Shown here piece by piece: positions 37,690 through 45,922 of a stretch of 64,000 bases of DNA. Under the pieces are notes generated by a model that saw only the letters and a program-made list of their open reading frames with translations, ran no database searches and was not told the DNA's origin. The stretch's first letter is position 1; the number at the start of each line of letters is the position of its first letter. Source of the DNA: Mycobacterium sp. 1164985.4 (GTDB taxonomy: Bacteria; Actinomycetota; Actinomycetes; Mycobacteriales; Mycobacteriaceae); the NCBI RefSeq assembly GCF_001668575.1, contig NZ_LZMD01000012.1, forward strand, positions 1 to 64,000. Reading direction: 5' to 3'. The translations under genes were made by a program, and so were the position numbers.

Positions 37690-38667
37690 ATGAACAGCAC
37701 CGTACTCGCCTTCGACTTTGCCGAGCGCTGGACTGGCTTCTGGGCCGGCAATATCGGAGTGTGGATCCTCGACCGCGGGGTGCGCATCGCGCTCCTGCTC
37801 ATCGGCGGCGTGCTGGCAGCGCGGTTCATCAATTGGGGCGCAATGAAGGTCGTGCGCCGCCTCGACGCCGAGTACGCGGGCAGTGACCAGTTGGTGCGCT
37901 CGGAGACCACGAAGCACCGCCAGGCGGTCGCGTCGGTGATCTCGTGGGTTTCGGTCGCGCTGCTGTTCGTCATCGTGATCGTCGAGGTGACGGACATCCT
38001 CGCCATCCCGATCGGATCGCTGGTTGCGCCCGCCGCGGTGCTGGGCGCCGCCCTGGGCTTCGGCGCGCAGCGGCTCGTGCAGGATCTGCTCTCGGGATTC
38101 TTCATCATCACCGAGAAGCAGTACGGCTTCGGCGACCTGGTGTCGTTGACGGTGACGGGTGTCGCGGCGCCGGCCGAGGGCACCGTCGAGGACGTCACGT
38201 TGCGCGTCACCAAGCTGCGCTCTAGCGAGGGCGAGATGATGACGATCCCCAACGGTCAGATCGTCAAATCGGTCAACCTGTCGAAGGACTGGGCGCGCGC
38301 CGTCATCGACATCCCCGTCCCGACGTCGGCCGACCTGAACGAGGTCAACGACCTGCTGCACAGCGTCGCGGAACGCGCGTACGAGGATCCGGCGCTGCGT
38401 GATCTGTTGCTCGACGCGCCGCAATTGATGGGGGTGGAGAGCATCGAGCTCGACACCGTCAATCTGCGGATGGTGGCGCGCACCCTGCCCGGGAAGCAGT
38501 TCGAGGTCGGCCGCAGGCTCCGGGTCCTGGTCATCCGCGCGCTGCGGCGCGGCGGGATCTCGTCACCCGGTGACGAGCACAACCCGATGATCGCCGCGAT
38601 CCCGCATCCGGCGGCCGTCCCCGAGGGCGGCGAGCCGACCCAACCATCGCCGGAGCAGAAGCCGTGA
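37690..38667 (+). CDS. MscS family mechanosensitive channel (Rv3104c-like)
   Basis: The 325-residue membrane protein has a first hydrophobic helix near residues 28-48, a second near 75-105, and a pore-lining helix with small residues LVAPAAVLGAALGFGAQRLVQDLLSGFFI (split over about 112-140), typical of MscS TM3. The beta-domain begins with EKQYGFGDLV and contains TLRVTKLRSSEGEMMTIPNGQIV. A Pro/Glu-rich cytoplasmic tail ends the protein. Channels of this class release solutes on hypo-osmotic shock. It follows prfB by 7 bp and overlaps the next gene by 4 nt (GTGA). Confidence 0.88.
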   Translation: MNSTVLAFDFAERWTGFWAGNIGVWILDRGVRIALLLIGGVLAARFINWGAMKVVRRLDAEYAGSDQLVRSETTKHRQAVASVISWVSVALLFVIVIVEVTDILAIPIGSLVAPAAVLGAALGFGAQRLVQDLLSGFFIITEKQYGFGDLVSLTVTGVAAPAEGTVEDVTLRVTKLRSSEGEMMTIPNGQIVKSVNLSKDWARAVIDIPVPTSADLNEVNDLLHSVAERAYEDPALRDLLLDAPQLMGVESIELDTVNLRMVARTLPGKQFEVGRRLRVLVIRALRRGGISSPGDEHNPMIAAIPHPAAVPEGGEPTQPSPEQKP

Positions 38668-39113
38668 GGAACTGGTTCCGGGGCCGTCTGGGCCGGATGC
38701 GGGTGTCGACCGTCGTGCTGATGGTCGCGTTCGTGGCGCTGTTCTGGGTGAACCAGACCTTCGAGCCGCCACCCACCCCGCCGGCGGCGCCCACCGAGGC
38801 CGTGGTGCCGCCCGGTTTCGTACCCGACCCGAACTACACATGGGTGCCGCGCACCAACGTGCGGCGGCCCAAGGAACCACCCACCACGACCACAACCACC
38901 ACCACGACGACCACGACGAGCCCGACGGGGACCACGGTCACCACGTCACCGACGCCGACGACGACCGTGATCGACCCCGACGGCCCCGGGCCGCGGCAGC
39001 CCACCACCGAGACCCTCGGACCGGAGACGACACCGACGACGCAGCCGCCCCTGTTCCCCCCGCTCCCGCAATTGCTGCCGTCGCCGGCACCGGCCCCGGG
39101 TCCGGTCAGCTAG
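38664..39113 (+). CDS. Pro/Thr-rich single-pass membrane protein (Rv3103c-like)
   Basis: The 149-residue protein has one N-terminal transmembrane helix (STVVLMVAFVALFWVNQ, about 13-29) with arginines before it. A long extracytoplasmic region is dominated by Pro, Thr and Glu, including an almost pure threonine run near residues 74-87 encoded by repeated ACC/ACG codons. It is likely a cell-wall-spanning or stalk-like protein. Its place between an MscS-type channel and ftsEX is the same as that of Rv3103c. No enzymatic domain is visible. Confidence 0.75.
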   Translation: MRNWFRGRLGRMRVSTVVLMVAFVALFWVNQTFEPPPTPPAAPTEAVVPPGFVPDPNYTWVPRTNVRRPKEPPTTTTTTTTTTTTSPTGTTVTTSPTPTTTVIDPDGPGPRQPTTETLGPETTPTTQPPLFPPLPQLLPSPAPAPGPVS

Positions 39114-39132
39114 GGCATCGCTGTTCCCCCGC

Positions 39133-39138
39133 TACACT
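39133..39138 (+). promoter_or_regulatory. Putative -10 box for ftsE
   Basis: TACACT ends 8 nt before the GTG at 39147 and no Shine-Dalgarno follows, so ftsE can be transcribed separately as a leaderless or near-leaderless mRNA. It lies in the 33-bp gap after the Pro/Thr-rich gene. Confidence 0.45.
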
Positions 39139-39146
39139 GGCGTGCC

Positions 39147-39839
39147 GTGATGATCACCCTCAACAATGTGACCAAGCAGTACAAGTCGTCTGCGCGGCCC
39201 GCGCTCGACAATGTCTCGGTCAAGATCGACAAGGGTGAGTTCGTCTTCCTCATCGGGCCGTCGGGTTCGGGCAAGTCGACGTTCATGCGGCTGCTGCTGG
39301 CCGAGGAGACCCCGACCCACGGCGACATCCAGGTGTCGAAGTTCCATGTCAACAAGCTGTCGGGCCGGCATATCCCCAGCCTGCGGCAGGTGATCGGCTG
39401 CGTGTTCCAGGACTTTCGGCTGCTGCAGCAGAAGACCGTCTTCGAGAACGTCGCGTTTGCGCTCGAGGTCATCGGCAAACGCGCCGACACCATCAACCGC
39501 GTGGTGCCCGACGTACTGGAGATGGTCGGGCTCTCTGGCAAGGCCAACCGCCTGCCCGCCGAACTGTCCGGTGGCGAACAGCAGCGCGTCGCGATCGCCC
39601 GGGCTTTCGTTAACCGCCCGCTGGTGCTGCTTGCCGACGAGCCAACGGGCAACCTGGACCCCGAGACCAGCAAGGACATCATGGATCTGCTCGAGCGGAT
39701 CAACCGCACCGGTACCACGGTGCTGATGGCCACCCATGACCACCACATCGTCGACTCAATGCGCCAGCGGGTCGTCGAACTCGAACTCGGCCGGCTGATT
39801 CGCGACGAGCAGCGCGGCGTCTACGGAATGGATCGCTAG
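39147..39839 (+). CDS. ftsE: Cell division ATP-binding protein FtsE
   Basis: This 230-residue ABC ATPase pairs with FtsX and, at the divisome, activates peptidoglycan hydrolases (RipC in mycobacteria). Walker A is GPSGSGKS (37-44), the signature is LSGGEQQR, Walker B is [10 protein letters not shown], and the H-loop is in ATHDHHIV. The GTG at 39147 is followed at once by an ATG; either may be used and they differ by one residue. The stop codon shares a base with the ftsX GTG start. Confidence 0.96.
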   Translation: MMITLNNVTKQYKSSARPALDNVSVKIDKGEFVFLIGPSGSGKSTFMRLLLAEETPTHGDIQVSKFHVNKLSGRHIPSLRQVIGCVFQDFRLLQQKTVFENVAFALEVIGKRADTINRVVPDVLEMVGLSGKANRLPAELSGGEQQRVAIARAFVNRPLVLLADEPTGNLDPETSKDIMDLLERINRTGTTVLMATHDHHIVDSMRQRVVELELGRLIRDEQRGVYGMDR

Positions 39840-40735
39840 TGCGCTTCGGCTTCCTCATCAACGAGGTCCTCACTGGATTTCGTCGCAACGTCACCATGAC
39901 CGTGGCGATGATCCTGACGACCGCGATCTCGATCGGGCTCTTCGGCGGCGGCCTGCTGGTCGTGCGGCTGGCCGACCAGTCCCGCAACATCTACCTCGAC
40001 CGCGTCGAGAGCCAGGTGTTCTTGACCAACGATGTCTCGGCCAACGACCCGTCGTGTGACGCCGACCCGTGCAAGGCGCTGCGCCAGCAGATCGAGGACC
40101 GCGGCGACGTGCGTTCGGTGCGCTTCCTCAACCGGGACGAGGCCTACGACGACGCGATCAAGAAGTTCCCGCAGTACAAGGACGTAGCGGGGCGCGATGC
40201 GTTCCCGGCGTCGTTCATCGTCAAGCTCGACAACCCCGAACAGCACAAGGATTTCGACCAGGCGATGGTCGGCCAGCCCGGCGTGCTCAACGTGCTCAAC
40301 CAGAAGGAGCTCATCGACCGGCTGTTCGCGGTGCTCGACGGAATCAGTAACGCAGCGTTCGCGGTGGCGCTGGTTCAGGCGGTCGGCGCGGTTCTGTTGA
40401 TAGCCAACATGGTCCAAGTCGCGGCCTACACCAGACGCACCGAGATCGGCATCATGCGACTGGTCGGGGCCAGTCGCTGGTACACCCAGTTGCCGTTCCT
40501 GGTGGAGGCCATGCTGGCGGCGTTGATCGGTGTGATCATCGCGATCGTCGGGCTGATAGTGGTGCGGGCGCTGTTCCTGGAGAACGCGCTGAACCAGTTC
40601 TATCAAGCGAATTTGATCGCCAAGGTCGACTACGCCGACGTGCTGTACTTCAGCGCACCGCTGATGCTGTTCCTCGGGCTGGCGATGTCGGGCATCACCG
40701 CGTACGTCACACTGCGGCTCTACATACGAAGGTAG
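39839..40735 (+). CDS. ftsX: Cell division protein FtsX
   Basis: This 298-residue, four-helix membrane protein of the FtsEX complex has a first helix near residues 22-42. It is followed by a large extracytoplasmic domain (about 45-165) with the cysteine pair CDADPCKAL that is disulfide-bonded in mycobacterial FtsX structures. Three C-terminal helices follow, separated by the cytoplasmic [15 protein letters not shown] coupling segment. It transmits ATP-driven movement of FtsE to periplasmic hydrolases. It starts with GTG overlapping the ftsE TAG. Confidence 0.96.
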   Translation: MRFGFLINEVLTGFRRNVTMTVAMILTTAISIGLFGGGLLVVRLADQSRNIYLDRVESQVFLTNDVSANDPSCDADPCKALRQQIEDRGDVRSVRFLNRDEAYDDAIKKFPQYKDVAGRDAFPASFIVKLDNPEQHKDFDQAMVGQPGVLNVLNQKELIDRLFAVLDGISNAAFAVALVQAVGAVLLIANMVQVAAYTRRTEIGIMRLVGASRWYTQLPFLVEAMLAALIGVIIAIVGLIVVRALFLENALNQFYQANLIAKVDYADVLYFSAPLMLFLGLAMSGITAYVTLRLYIRR

Positions 40736-40737
40736 CC

Positions 40738-41244
40738 GTGGCCAAAAAGGGCGCCAAGAAAGCCGATCCGTCACGCTCCGGGAACAACAGGGTTGTCGCG
40801 ACCAATCGTAAAGCGCGGCATAACTATTCGATCCTGGAGACGTTCGAGGCGGGCATCCAGCTGGTCGGCACCGAGGTCAAGAGCCTGCGGGACGGACAGG
40901 CGTCGCTGGCCGACGCGTTCGCCACCGTCGACGACGGCGAGGTCTGGCTGCGCAATGTGCACATCCCGGAGTATCACCACGGCACCTGGACCAACCACGC
41001 GCCGCGGCGCAACCGCAAACTGCTGATGCACCGCCGACAGATCGATCAGCTGATCGGCCGGATCCGCGACGGCAACCTCACACTCGTGCCGCTGTCGCTG
41101 TACTTCACCGAGGGCAAGGTGAAGGTGGAACTGGCTTTGGCCCGCGGTAAGGAGGCCCGCGACAAGCGCCAGGACCTGGCTCGCCGCGACGCGCAGCGTG
41201 AGATCACCCGCGAGTTGGGTCGCCGTGCCAAGGGCATGACCTGA
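40738..41244 (+). CDS. smpB: SsrA-binding protein SmpB
   Basis: The 168-residue tmRNA partner of trans-translation consists of a basic N-terminus, the OB-fold with [23 protein letters not shown] (split), the [14 protein letters not shown] segment, and a basic C-terminal tail ([23 protein letters not shown]) that mimics mRNA in the ribosome channel. The GTG start is 2 bp after ftsX. ssrA itself lies 1.85 kb downstream on the same strand, so both parts of the rescue system are present. Confidence 0.97.
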   Translation: MAKKGAKKADPSRSGNNRVVATNRKARHNYSILETFEAGIQLVGTEVKSLRDGQASLADAFATVDDGEVWLRNVHIPEYHHGTWTNHAPRRNRKLLMHRRQIDQLIGRIRDGNLTLVPLSLYFTEGKVKVELALARGKEARDKRQDLARRDAQREITRELGRRAKGMT

Positions 41245-42086
41245 TCGGAGTCGCGCTGGCGCTGGCGTCGGCGCTGGGGTACGGGATCAGCGATTTTGTC
41301 GGAGGGCTGGCCTCCCGCCGCGTCGCCGCGCTGCGCGTCGTGCTGGTCTCCTACCCGATCGCGATGGTGGTGCTTGCCGCGGTGGCGGTGCCGATCGGCG
41401 GTGACGTGTCCCGGGATGCAGTCGTGTGGGGCGTGCTGTGCGGGGTCTCGCAGGCGTTCGGGGTGTGGTGGTTCTACGCCGCGCTCGGCTCGGGACCGAT
41501 TTCGGTGGTCTCGCCGCTGACCGCGATTCTGGTGGCAGGCATCCCCGTCGGGGTCGGGTTGGCGTTGGGGGAGCGGCCCGGGCTGATCGCGGGCGTGGGC
41601 GTCGTGCTGGCGCTGATCGCGGTGGTCCTGGTCAGCCGCGAGGCCTCCGACGAGGACGTCAAGGAGCACCGGTTCACGCCGAAGGTGGCGTGGCTGACGG
41701 TCGGCTCGGGCGTGGCGTTCGGGCTCAACTTCGTGCTGATCGACCAGGCGCCGGTGGACGCCAAGCTGTGGCCACTGGTGTTCGCACGGGCGTCGGCGAC
41801 GGCGCTGGTGATCCTCATCGCGGGCCTGAGCAGAAACCTGCGCCCGCCATCCGGAGACCCGCTGAAATTGGCGGTGCTGGCCGCGTTCCTGGACGTCGGG
41901 GCGAACATCGCGATGCTCATGGCGCTGCAGGCGGCGCTGCTGTCGCTCGCGGGCGTGCTGATGTCGTTGTATCCGGCGGCGACGGTCCTGCTGGCGATAG
42001 TGGTGCTGCGCGAGCGGGTCACCCGATGGCAGGCGCTCGGAATGGTGCTGGCACTCGGCGCCGTGGCGATGATCGCCGCGGGTTAG
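41241..42086 (+). CDS. EamA/DMT family transporter with probable CTG start
   Basis: This ten-helix drug/metabolite transporter has two EamA repeats, the second beginning near [22 protein letters not shown]. The conserved first helix ([19 protein letters not shown]) is encoded from 41244 onwards, upstream of the first ATG/GTG/TTG codon at 41340. A start at 41340 would lose it, and a TGA at 41199 limits the frame. I therefore propose CTG at 41241: AAGGG precedes it by 6 nt and it overlaps the smpB stop as CTGA, mirroring the ATGA/GTGA junctions elsewhere here. This gives 281 residues. The substrate is unknown. Confidence 0.75.
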   Translation: MIGVALALASALGYGISDFVGGLASRRVAALRVVLVSYPIAMVVLAAVAVPIGGDVSRDAVVWGVLCGVSQAFGVWWFYAALGSGPISVVSPLTAILVAGIPVGVGLALGERPGLIAGVGVVLALIAVVLVSREASDEDVKEHRFTPKVAWLTVGSGVAFGLNFVLIDQAPVDAKLWPLVFARASATALVILIAGLSRNLRPPSGDPLKLAVLAAFLDVGANIAMLMALQAALLSLAGVLMSLYPAATVLLAIVVLRERVTRWQALGMVLALGAVAMIAAG

Positions 42087-42100
42087 CAGGTAATGAAGAA

Positions 42101-42979
42101 ATGAGGGTGCTCACGGACGGCGGCGTGGCAGCATCACGGGTGATGACGCGCCCGGTGACTCGATTGGACAAAGCGGCTGTGCTCGACGCACTGTTCGCGC
42201 AGTGGGACGGCATCGGGGAAGTGGTCGACGGGCTGACCGATGCCCAGTGGCTGGCGCCGTCGCCACTACCCGGCTGGTCGGTTCGCGACGTCGTCGCGCA
42301 TGTGGTCGGGACGGAGTCGATGTTGCAGGGCATCGGCACGCCGGAGGCCGACATCGACGTCTCCACGCTCAAGCACGTGCGCAACGACATCGGGGTCATG
42401 AACGAGCGGTGGGTCCGGCATCTGCGGGCCTTACCGGTCGAGGACCTGCTGAAGAGGTTCCGCTCGATCACCGGACAGCGGCGAGAAGCCCTGGCCGCGA
42501 TTTCCGAGGGCGACTGGAACGAAGTCACCCTCACACCTGCGGGGCCGGACACCTACGGCCGATTCATGCGGGTGCGGATCTTCGACTGCTGGATGCACGA
42601 GCACGACATCCGCGACGCACTCGGGCAGCCGGTGAGCGACCGGGCGGGGCGGCCGTCGGAACTCGCGCTGGACGAGATGGCGGCCAGCATGGGCTTCGTG
42701 GTGGGCAAACTGGGCCGGGCGCCGGACGGATCCCGTGTCTCGATCGTGTTGACCGGGCCCCTTGGCAGGACGATCAACGTCGCGGTCGAGGGCCGCGCGC
42801 ACGTCGTCGAGGACTTCGGCGGCGCCGAGCCGACGACCACCATCACGCTCGACGCGCTGCTGTTCGCCCGGCTGGCAGGGGGCCGGACCTCGTTGGCCCA
42901 GCACGCCGACGCCGTCGGATACAGCGGCGATGAAGGGATCGGCAGGCGCGTCGTCGAGCACCTCAACTATGTGATCTGA
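42101..42979 (+). CDS. Maleylpyruvate isomerase-type mycothiol-dependent protein (DinB fold)
   Basis: The 292-residue protein has an N-terminal mycothiol-dependent maleylpyruvate isomerase/DinB four-helix domain (WLAPSPLPGWSVRDVVAHVVGTE, split; metal His in AHVVG) and a C-terminal sterol-carrier-like region (VSIVLTGPLGRTINVAVEG). Relatives use mycothiol as cofactor for isomerisation or detoxification. The ATG at 42101 is used; a second at 42143 (MTRPVTRLDK) is also plausible since the first 14 residues are not conserved-looking. It follows the transporter by 14 bp. Confidence 0.8.
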   Translation: MRVLTDGGVAASRVMTRPVTRLDKAAVLDALFAQWDGIGEVVDGLTDAQWLAPSPLPGWSVRDVVAHVVGTESMLQGIGTPEADIDVSTLKHVRNDIGVMNERWVRHLRALPVEDLLKRFRSITGQRREALAAISEGDWNEVTLTPAGPDTYGRFMRVRIFDCWMHEHDIRDALGQPVSDRAGRPSELALDEMAASMGFVVGKLGRAPDGSRVSIVLTGPLGRTINVAVEGRAHVVEDFGGAEPTTTITLDALLFARLAGGRTSLAQHADAVGYSGDEGIGRRVVEHLNYVI

Positions 42980-43012
42980 CCTGCAGCGATGCGCCTGTGA
43001 GGGAATAAATGA

Positions 43013-43043
43013 TTGTGGTGAGGTGCTGCAGGTCGCGTAGGAT
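43013..43043 (+). promoter_or_regulatory. Putative ssrA promoter
   Basis: TTGTGG (43013-43018) and TAGGAT (43038-43043) are separated by 19 bp. The start would be near 43050, leaving a ~43-nt leader before mature tmRNA. The leader carries a hairpin, CCCGCC (43051-43056) with GGCGGG (43064-43069), presumably removed in processing. Confidence 0.45.
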
Positions 43044-43092
43044 GGAATGTCCCGCCGGAGGTTGGCGGGCATGGTGTTGGACAACTCAACAA

Positions 43093-43458
43093 GGGGCTGA
43101 ACGGTTTCGACTTCGAGCGTCGAATCAAGGGAAGCGTGCCGGTGCAGGCAAGAGACCACCGTAAGCGTCGTTGCAACCAATTAAGCGCCGATTCCAGTCA
43201 GCGCGACTACGCCCTCGCTGCCTAAGCGACGGCTAGTCTGTCAGCCCGGGGGAGCCCTCGACCCGGTGTCTGGCATCAGCTAGAGGGATAAACCGGTGAG
43301 TTCGGTCGCGGGACTCATCGGGACACCAAACAGCGACTGGGATCGTCATCCTGACTTGTTCGCGTGATCAGGAGATCCGAGTAGAGGCATAGCGAACTGC
43401 GCACGGAGAAGCCTTGAGGGAACGCCGTAGGACCCGGGTTCGATTCCCGGCAGCTCCA
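43093..43458 (+). ncRNA. ssrA: tmRNA (ssrA)
   Basis: This is transfer-messenger RNA of about 366 nt. The 5' end GGGGCUG pairs with CAGCUCC near the 3' end to form the acceptor stem, and GGTTCGATTCC is the T-arm. The resume codon GCC is at 43187, and the tag frame reads ADSSQRDYALAA followed by TAA (43223-43225). The ALAA end is the degron recognised by ClpXP and ClpAP-type proteases. The terminal CCA is not encoded (the sequence after the discriminator A is CGA), so it must be added. It frees stalled ribosomes together with SmpB. A strong terminator follows immediately. Confidence 0.97.
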
Positions 43459-43461
43459 CGA

Positions 43462-43500
43462 CAGAAGGGCCACGTCCAAAGACGTGGCCCTTCTGGCTTT
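43462..43500 (+). terminator. Strong terminator of ssrA
   Basis: A perfect 15-bp stem, 43462-43476 with 43481-43495 (CAGAAGGGCCACGTC / GACGTGGCCCTTCTG), has a CAAA loop and is followed by GCTTTG. It starts 3 nt after the tmRNA 3' end and faces the convergent secreted-protein gene. Confidence 0.85.
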
Positions 43501-43535
43501 GTTCCGGACGGTATCCCAGCAGCCGTGGGAAAGAC

Positions 43536-44027
43536 CTACTCCGGGAACGTCATGCTCCAACCGCGGTAGGTGTAGTTGGCGTCTCCCACACTGGGACTGG
43601 GCAGGATCTGGATGTTGCTCCCGTCGCCGTATCCCGGTGACAGGCCCTGGACGCCGGCGGATATGTACGTTCCGTCCCCGCGGGAAATGTCGATGTGGGG
43701 CCCCACGAATCCCTTACTGAAGACGAGTGCCCCACGTGGGGGATTTCTGTCGGTGTGGATCTTGCCTTGTTCGAGAAGAGCTTGATACATGGTCTCGGAC
43801 GCGCCGTCCCAACCGAATTCGGCCTGCGACACGCCGAATGCGTGGGCCACCAGAGCTTCGCATCCGTAGATGCCGAATTCGTCTGTCCCAAGGAGGCTTT
43901 CGGCCTTGGCGATGGCGGCGTCGATATCGGGGATGGTGGACCGTGGTTCAGCGGGTGCACTCGGCGCGAAGGTTAGCATCGCGGCGAGCCATACGGCCGG
44001 CAGAAGCAGACAGTTTCGGAGGTTCAT
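43536..44027 (-). CDS. Secreted NlpC/P60- or CHAP-like protein
   Basis: The 163-residue protein has a signal peptide (MNLRNCLLLPAVWLAAMLTF, cleavage probably after APSAPA). The mature part resembles small cysteine amidase/peptidase domains: a Cys in YGCEALVAHAFG, a central Trp-containing helix (FGWDGASETMYQALLEQG), the RGALVFS strand and a His in VGPHIDISRGDGTYIS. These are the expected places for the Cys-His pair of NlpC/P60 or CHAP enzymes that cleave peptidoglycan stem peptides. The assignment is tentative. A GTG/ATG-rich upstream frame was rejected because it displaces the signal peptide. It is convergent with ssrA. Confidence 0.6.
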   Translation of the reverse strand: MNLRNCLLLPAVWLAAMLTFAPSAPAEPRSTIPDIDAAIAKAESLLGTDEFGIYGCEALVAHAFGVSQAEFGWDGASETMYQALLEQGKIHTDRNPPRGALVFSKGFVGPHIDISRGDGTYISAGVQGLSPGYGDGSNIQILPSPSVGDANYTYRGWSMTFPE

Positions 44028-44127
44028 ATCACCCGGTTCCAGTTCTCGACCTGCATGCTGACATTGTTTAGCCATCTGCCCGCCAGCGCATCACGTGGCA
44101 CTTTGGTCAACCATCGACCGGTGTGGT

Positions 44128-45018
44128 CTACGGTTGTTCCTCCCCGCGCCCTCGTGGCAATCGCAGGATCCGCGCGGCCTGGTCGGGCGTGGCGACCGGC
44201 CGGCCCACCCGCCGGCACAGCGCCACGGCTTCGGACACCAGGTCGACGTTGGTCGGTGTGCGATCGCCGCCGTAGAACTCCAACCCCACGTGAAGATTTC
44301 CGCCGCGTTCGAGAGCCAGCTCGGCCAGCCGATCTGTGCACAGGTCACCGCCGACGAGGGAAGCCGCCCACGGGATATCGCATCCGTCGAGCAGCTCGAG
44401 GTATTTGTCAAGCGCGCGTTCGGTCGGGGGCAGCCCGAAAGGCGCACCGAGGTAACCCCTTTCGTTGGAGAAGTACAGCTTGATCATCGCGCCGGTGGGC
44501 AATCGGCCGGCGCGCCACCATGCGAGGGTCGCGCGCAGGAAGCCCGGTTCGTAGATCGCCAGACTCGGGCCCAGTCGTCCGTCGCGGCAGATGTCGAATG
44601 CGCGGCCGATCACCGCGAAGGAGTTGCGGTACACGAAGTCGCCAGACGGCAAGCCGTCGGCGTCCCTACCGCCCAGGTTCACCGAGCCCGGGTCGGTGAT
44701 CCCGATACGCATCCCTGCTGCGGCCAGTGCGACCAGATGCTCGTAGGAGCATGCGCCGTCGGCGTCCAGATGAATCGTCGGATAGAGCAAGGCGTCGGGC
44801 CGGGCGTCGAGAATCGGGCGCCACCCTTCGAGGTACCGCTCGACAGCGCGCTCCACGCTGACACCGGGCAGATCGATGTGGTTGTGCACGATCGCGGCGC
44901 CGGCCTGTATGCAGGCGAGGGCGTCGGCGGCGATCTCGGGAGGTATGACGGGAACGTGCGGATTGGTGGCCTTCGGCGTCACGCCGTTGATCGCGCATTC
45001 GATGATGACGGGCTCCAT
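44128..45018 (-). CDS. BKACE family (DUF849) beta-keto acid cleavage enzyme
   Basis: This 296-residue TIM-barrel enzyme is of the 3-keto-5-aminohexanoate cleavage family. The zinc-ligand pair His45/His47 is in VHNHIDLPG, and a further ligand set lies in GLEFYGGDR near the C-terminus. Members condense a beta-keto acid with acetyl-CoA to yield acetoacetate and a new acyl-CoA. The kamA/kamD-type lysine fermentation genes are absent, so the substrate is some other beta-keto acid. The start at 45018 has AAAGG 7 nt upstream. It is divergent from the DsbA-like gene. Confidence 0.82.
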   Translation of the reverse strand: MEPVIIECAINGVTPKATNPHVPVIPPEIAADALACIQAGAAIVHNHIDLPGVSVERAVERYLEGWRPILDARPDALLYPTIHLDADGACSYEHLVALAAAGMRIGITDPGSVNLGGRDADGLPSGDFVYRNSFAVIGRAFDICRDGRLGPSLAIYEPGFLRATLAWWRAGRLPTGAMIKLYFSNERGYLGAPFGLPPTERALDKYLELLDGCDIPWAASLVGGDLCTDRLAELALERGGNLHVGLEFYGGDRTPTNVDLVSEAVALCRRVGRPVATPDQAARILRLPRGRGEEQP

Positions 45019-45115
45019 CGACAACCTTTCGGACGCTCGAACCTGCGGAATCGAACTGAGCAAGCGGTTTACGATCGTCGCACGTCACACGACGTTCGTT
45101 GGCCGATCAGCGTCG

Positions 45116-45144
45116 TTGAGATGCTCGCCGCCGCGGCCTAGGGT
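45116..45144 (+). promoter_or_regulatory. Promoter of the DsbA-like gene, leaderless
   Basis: TTGAGA (45116-45121), a 17-bp spacer and TAGGGT (45139-45144) are followed by 6 nt and the GTG at 45151. This is the best-formed leaderless promoter in the window. Confidence 0.6.
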
Positions 45145-45150
45145 TCACAT

Positions 45151-45849
45151 GTGACGAGTCGCCCGGCCTTCGTCGATTTTCATTTCGACGTGATGTGTCC
45201 CTACGCGTATCAGACGTCGCTGTGGATTCGCGAGGTCCGGGACCTGACGGGCCTCGAGGTGAACTGGCGGTTCTTCAGCCTCGAAGAAGTCAACCGTCAG
45301 GAGGGCAAAAAGCACCCGTGGGAACGGGAGTGGTCCTACGGCTGGTCGATGATGCGCATTGGTGCGCTGTTGCGGCGACGATCGATGGCGGACATCGACG
45401 CGTGGTACGCCCGGGCGGGGCGGGCGTTGCATGTCGACGGGCACAAGCCCCACGAGAAGGCGGTCGCGCGCCACCTGATCGCCGAACTCGGTTTCGATCC
45501 GCACCTGGTCGACCAGGCGATCACGGACCCGACCACCGGGGACGAGGTGATGGCCGATCACCAGCGTGTGGTCGATGCCGGGGGATACGGCGTGCCGACG
45601 ATGTTCTTTCCCGACGGCCAGTGCCTCTTCGGCCCGGTGCTCGTCGACCCGCCCACCGGCGACGCGGCGCTGCGGCTATGGGACGCCGTCGTCACCTGGA
45701 CGGAGTTTCCCCACCTGTACGAACTTCAGCGGCCCAAGACCTCCGACGACGAGAAGCTGATCATCGACACCTTCCGCCCCTACCTGGAGGCTCGCGACTG
45801 GGTGTCCATCAATCGCGGTGAAGTCATCACCTTCGACGCCACCACCTGA
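45151..45849 (+). CDS. DsbA family (FrnE/HCCA isomerase-like) thioredoxin-fold protein
   Basis: The 232-residue cytoplasmic protein has a DsbA-type thioredoxin fold with inserted helices. The active site reads MCPYAYQ (Cys16-Pro-Tyr-Ala), with only the first cysteine, so it resembles glutathione/mycothiol-dependent isomerases more than disulfide oxidases. The cis-proline loop is GYGVPTMFF. No signal peptide is present. A mycothiol-linked isomerase or transferase role is plausible. It is monocistronic, with leaderless promoter spacing. Confidence 0.8.
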   Translation: MTSRPAFVDFHFDVMCPYAYQTSLWIREVRDLTGLEVNWRFFSLEEVNRQEGKKHPWEREWSYGWSMMRIGALLRRRSMADIDAWYARAGRALHVDGHKPHEKAVARHLIAELGFDPHLVDQAITDPTTGDEVMADHQRVVDAGGYGVPTMFFPDGQCLFGPVLVDPPTGDAALRLWDAVVTWTEFPHLYELQRPKTSDDEKLIIDTFRPYLEARDWVSINRGEVITFDATT

Positions 45850-45922
45850 TCGGTTGGGCGGCTGCCGGCACCCGCCTGGATGTTCCACTGCGGCTTCGAC
45901 TTACAGGGAATATCGCTGAAGG

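Noticed and set aside
43430..43458. Apparent tRNA-like 3' end (GGTTCGATTCC and acceptor stem)
   Set aside because: It is the tRNA-like domain of tmRNA, whose 5' partner GGGGCUG is at 43093; no anticodon arm exists.
43315..43560. Minus-strand 81-codon frame over the 3' half of ssrA
   Set aside because: It overlaps the tmRNA acceptor region and terminator, and has no ribosome-binding site or similarity.
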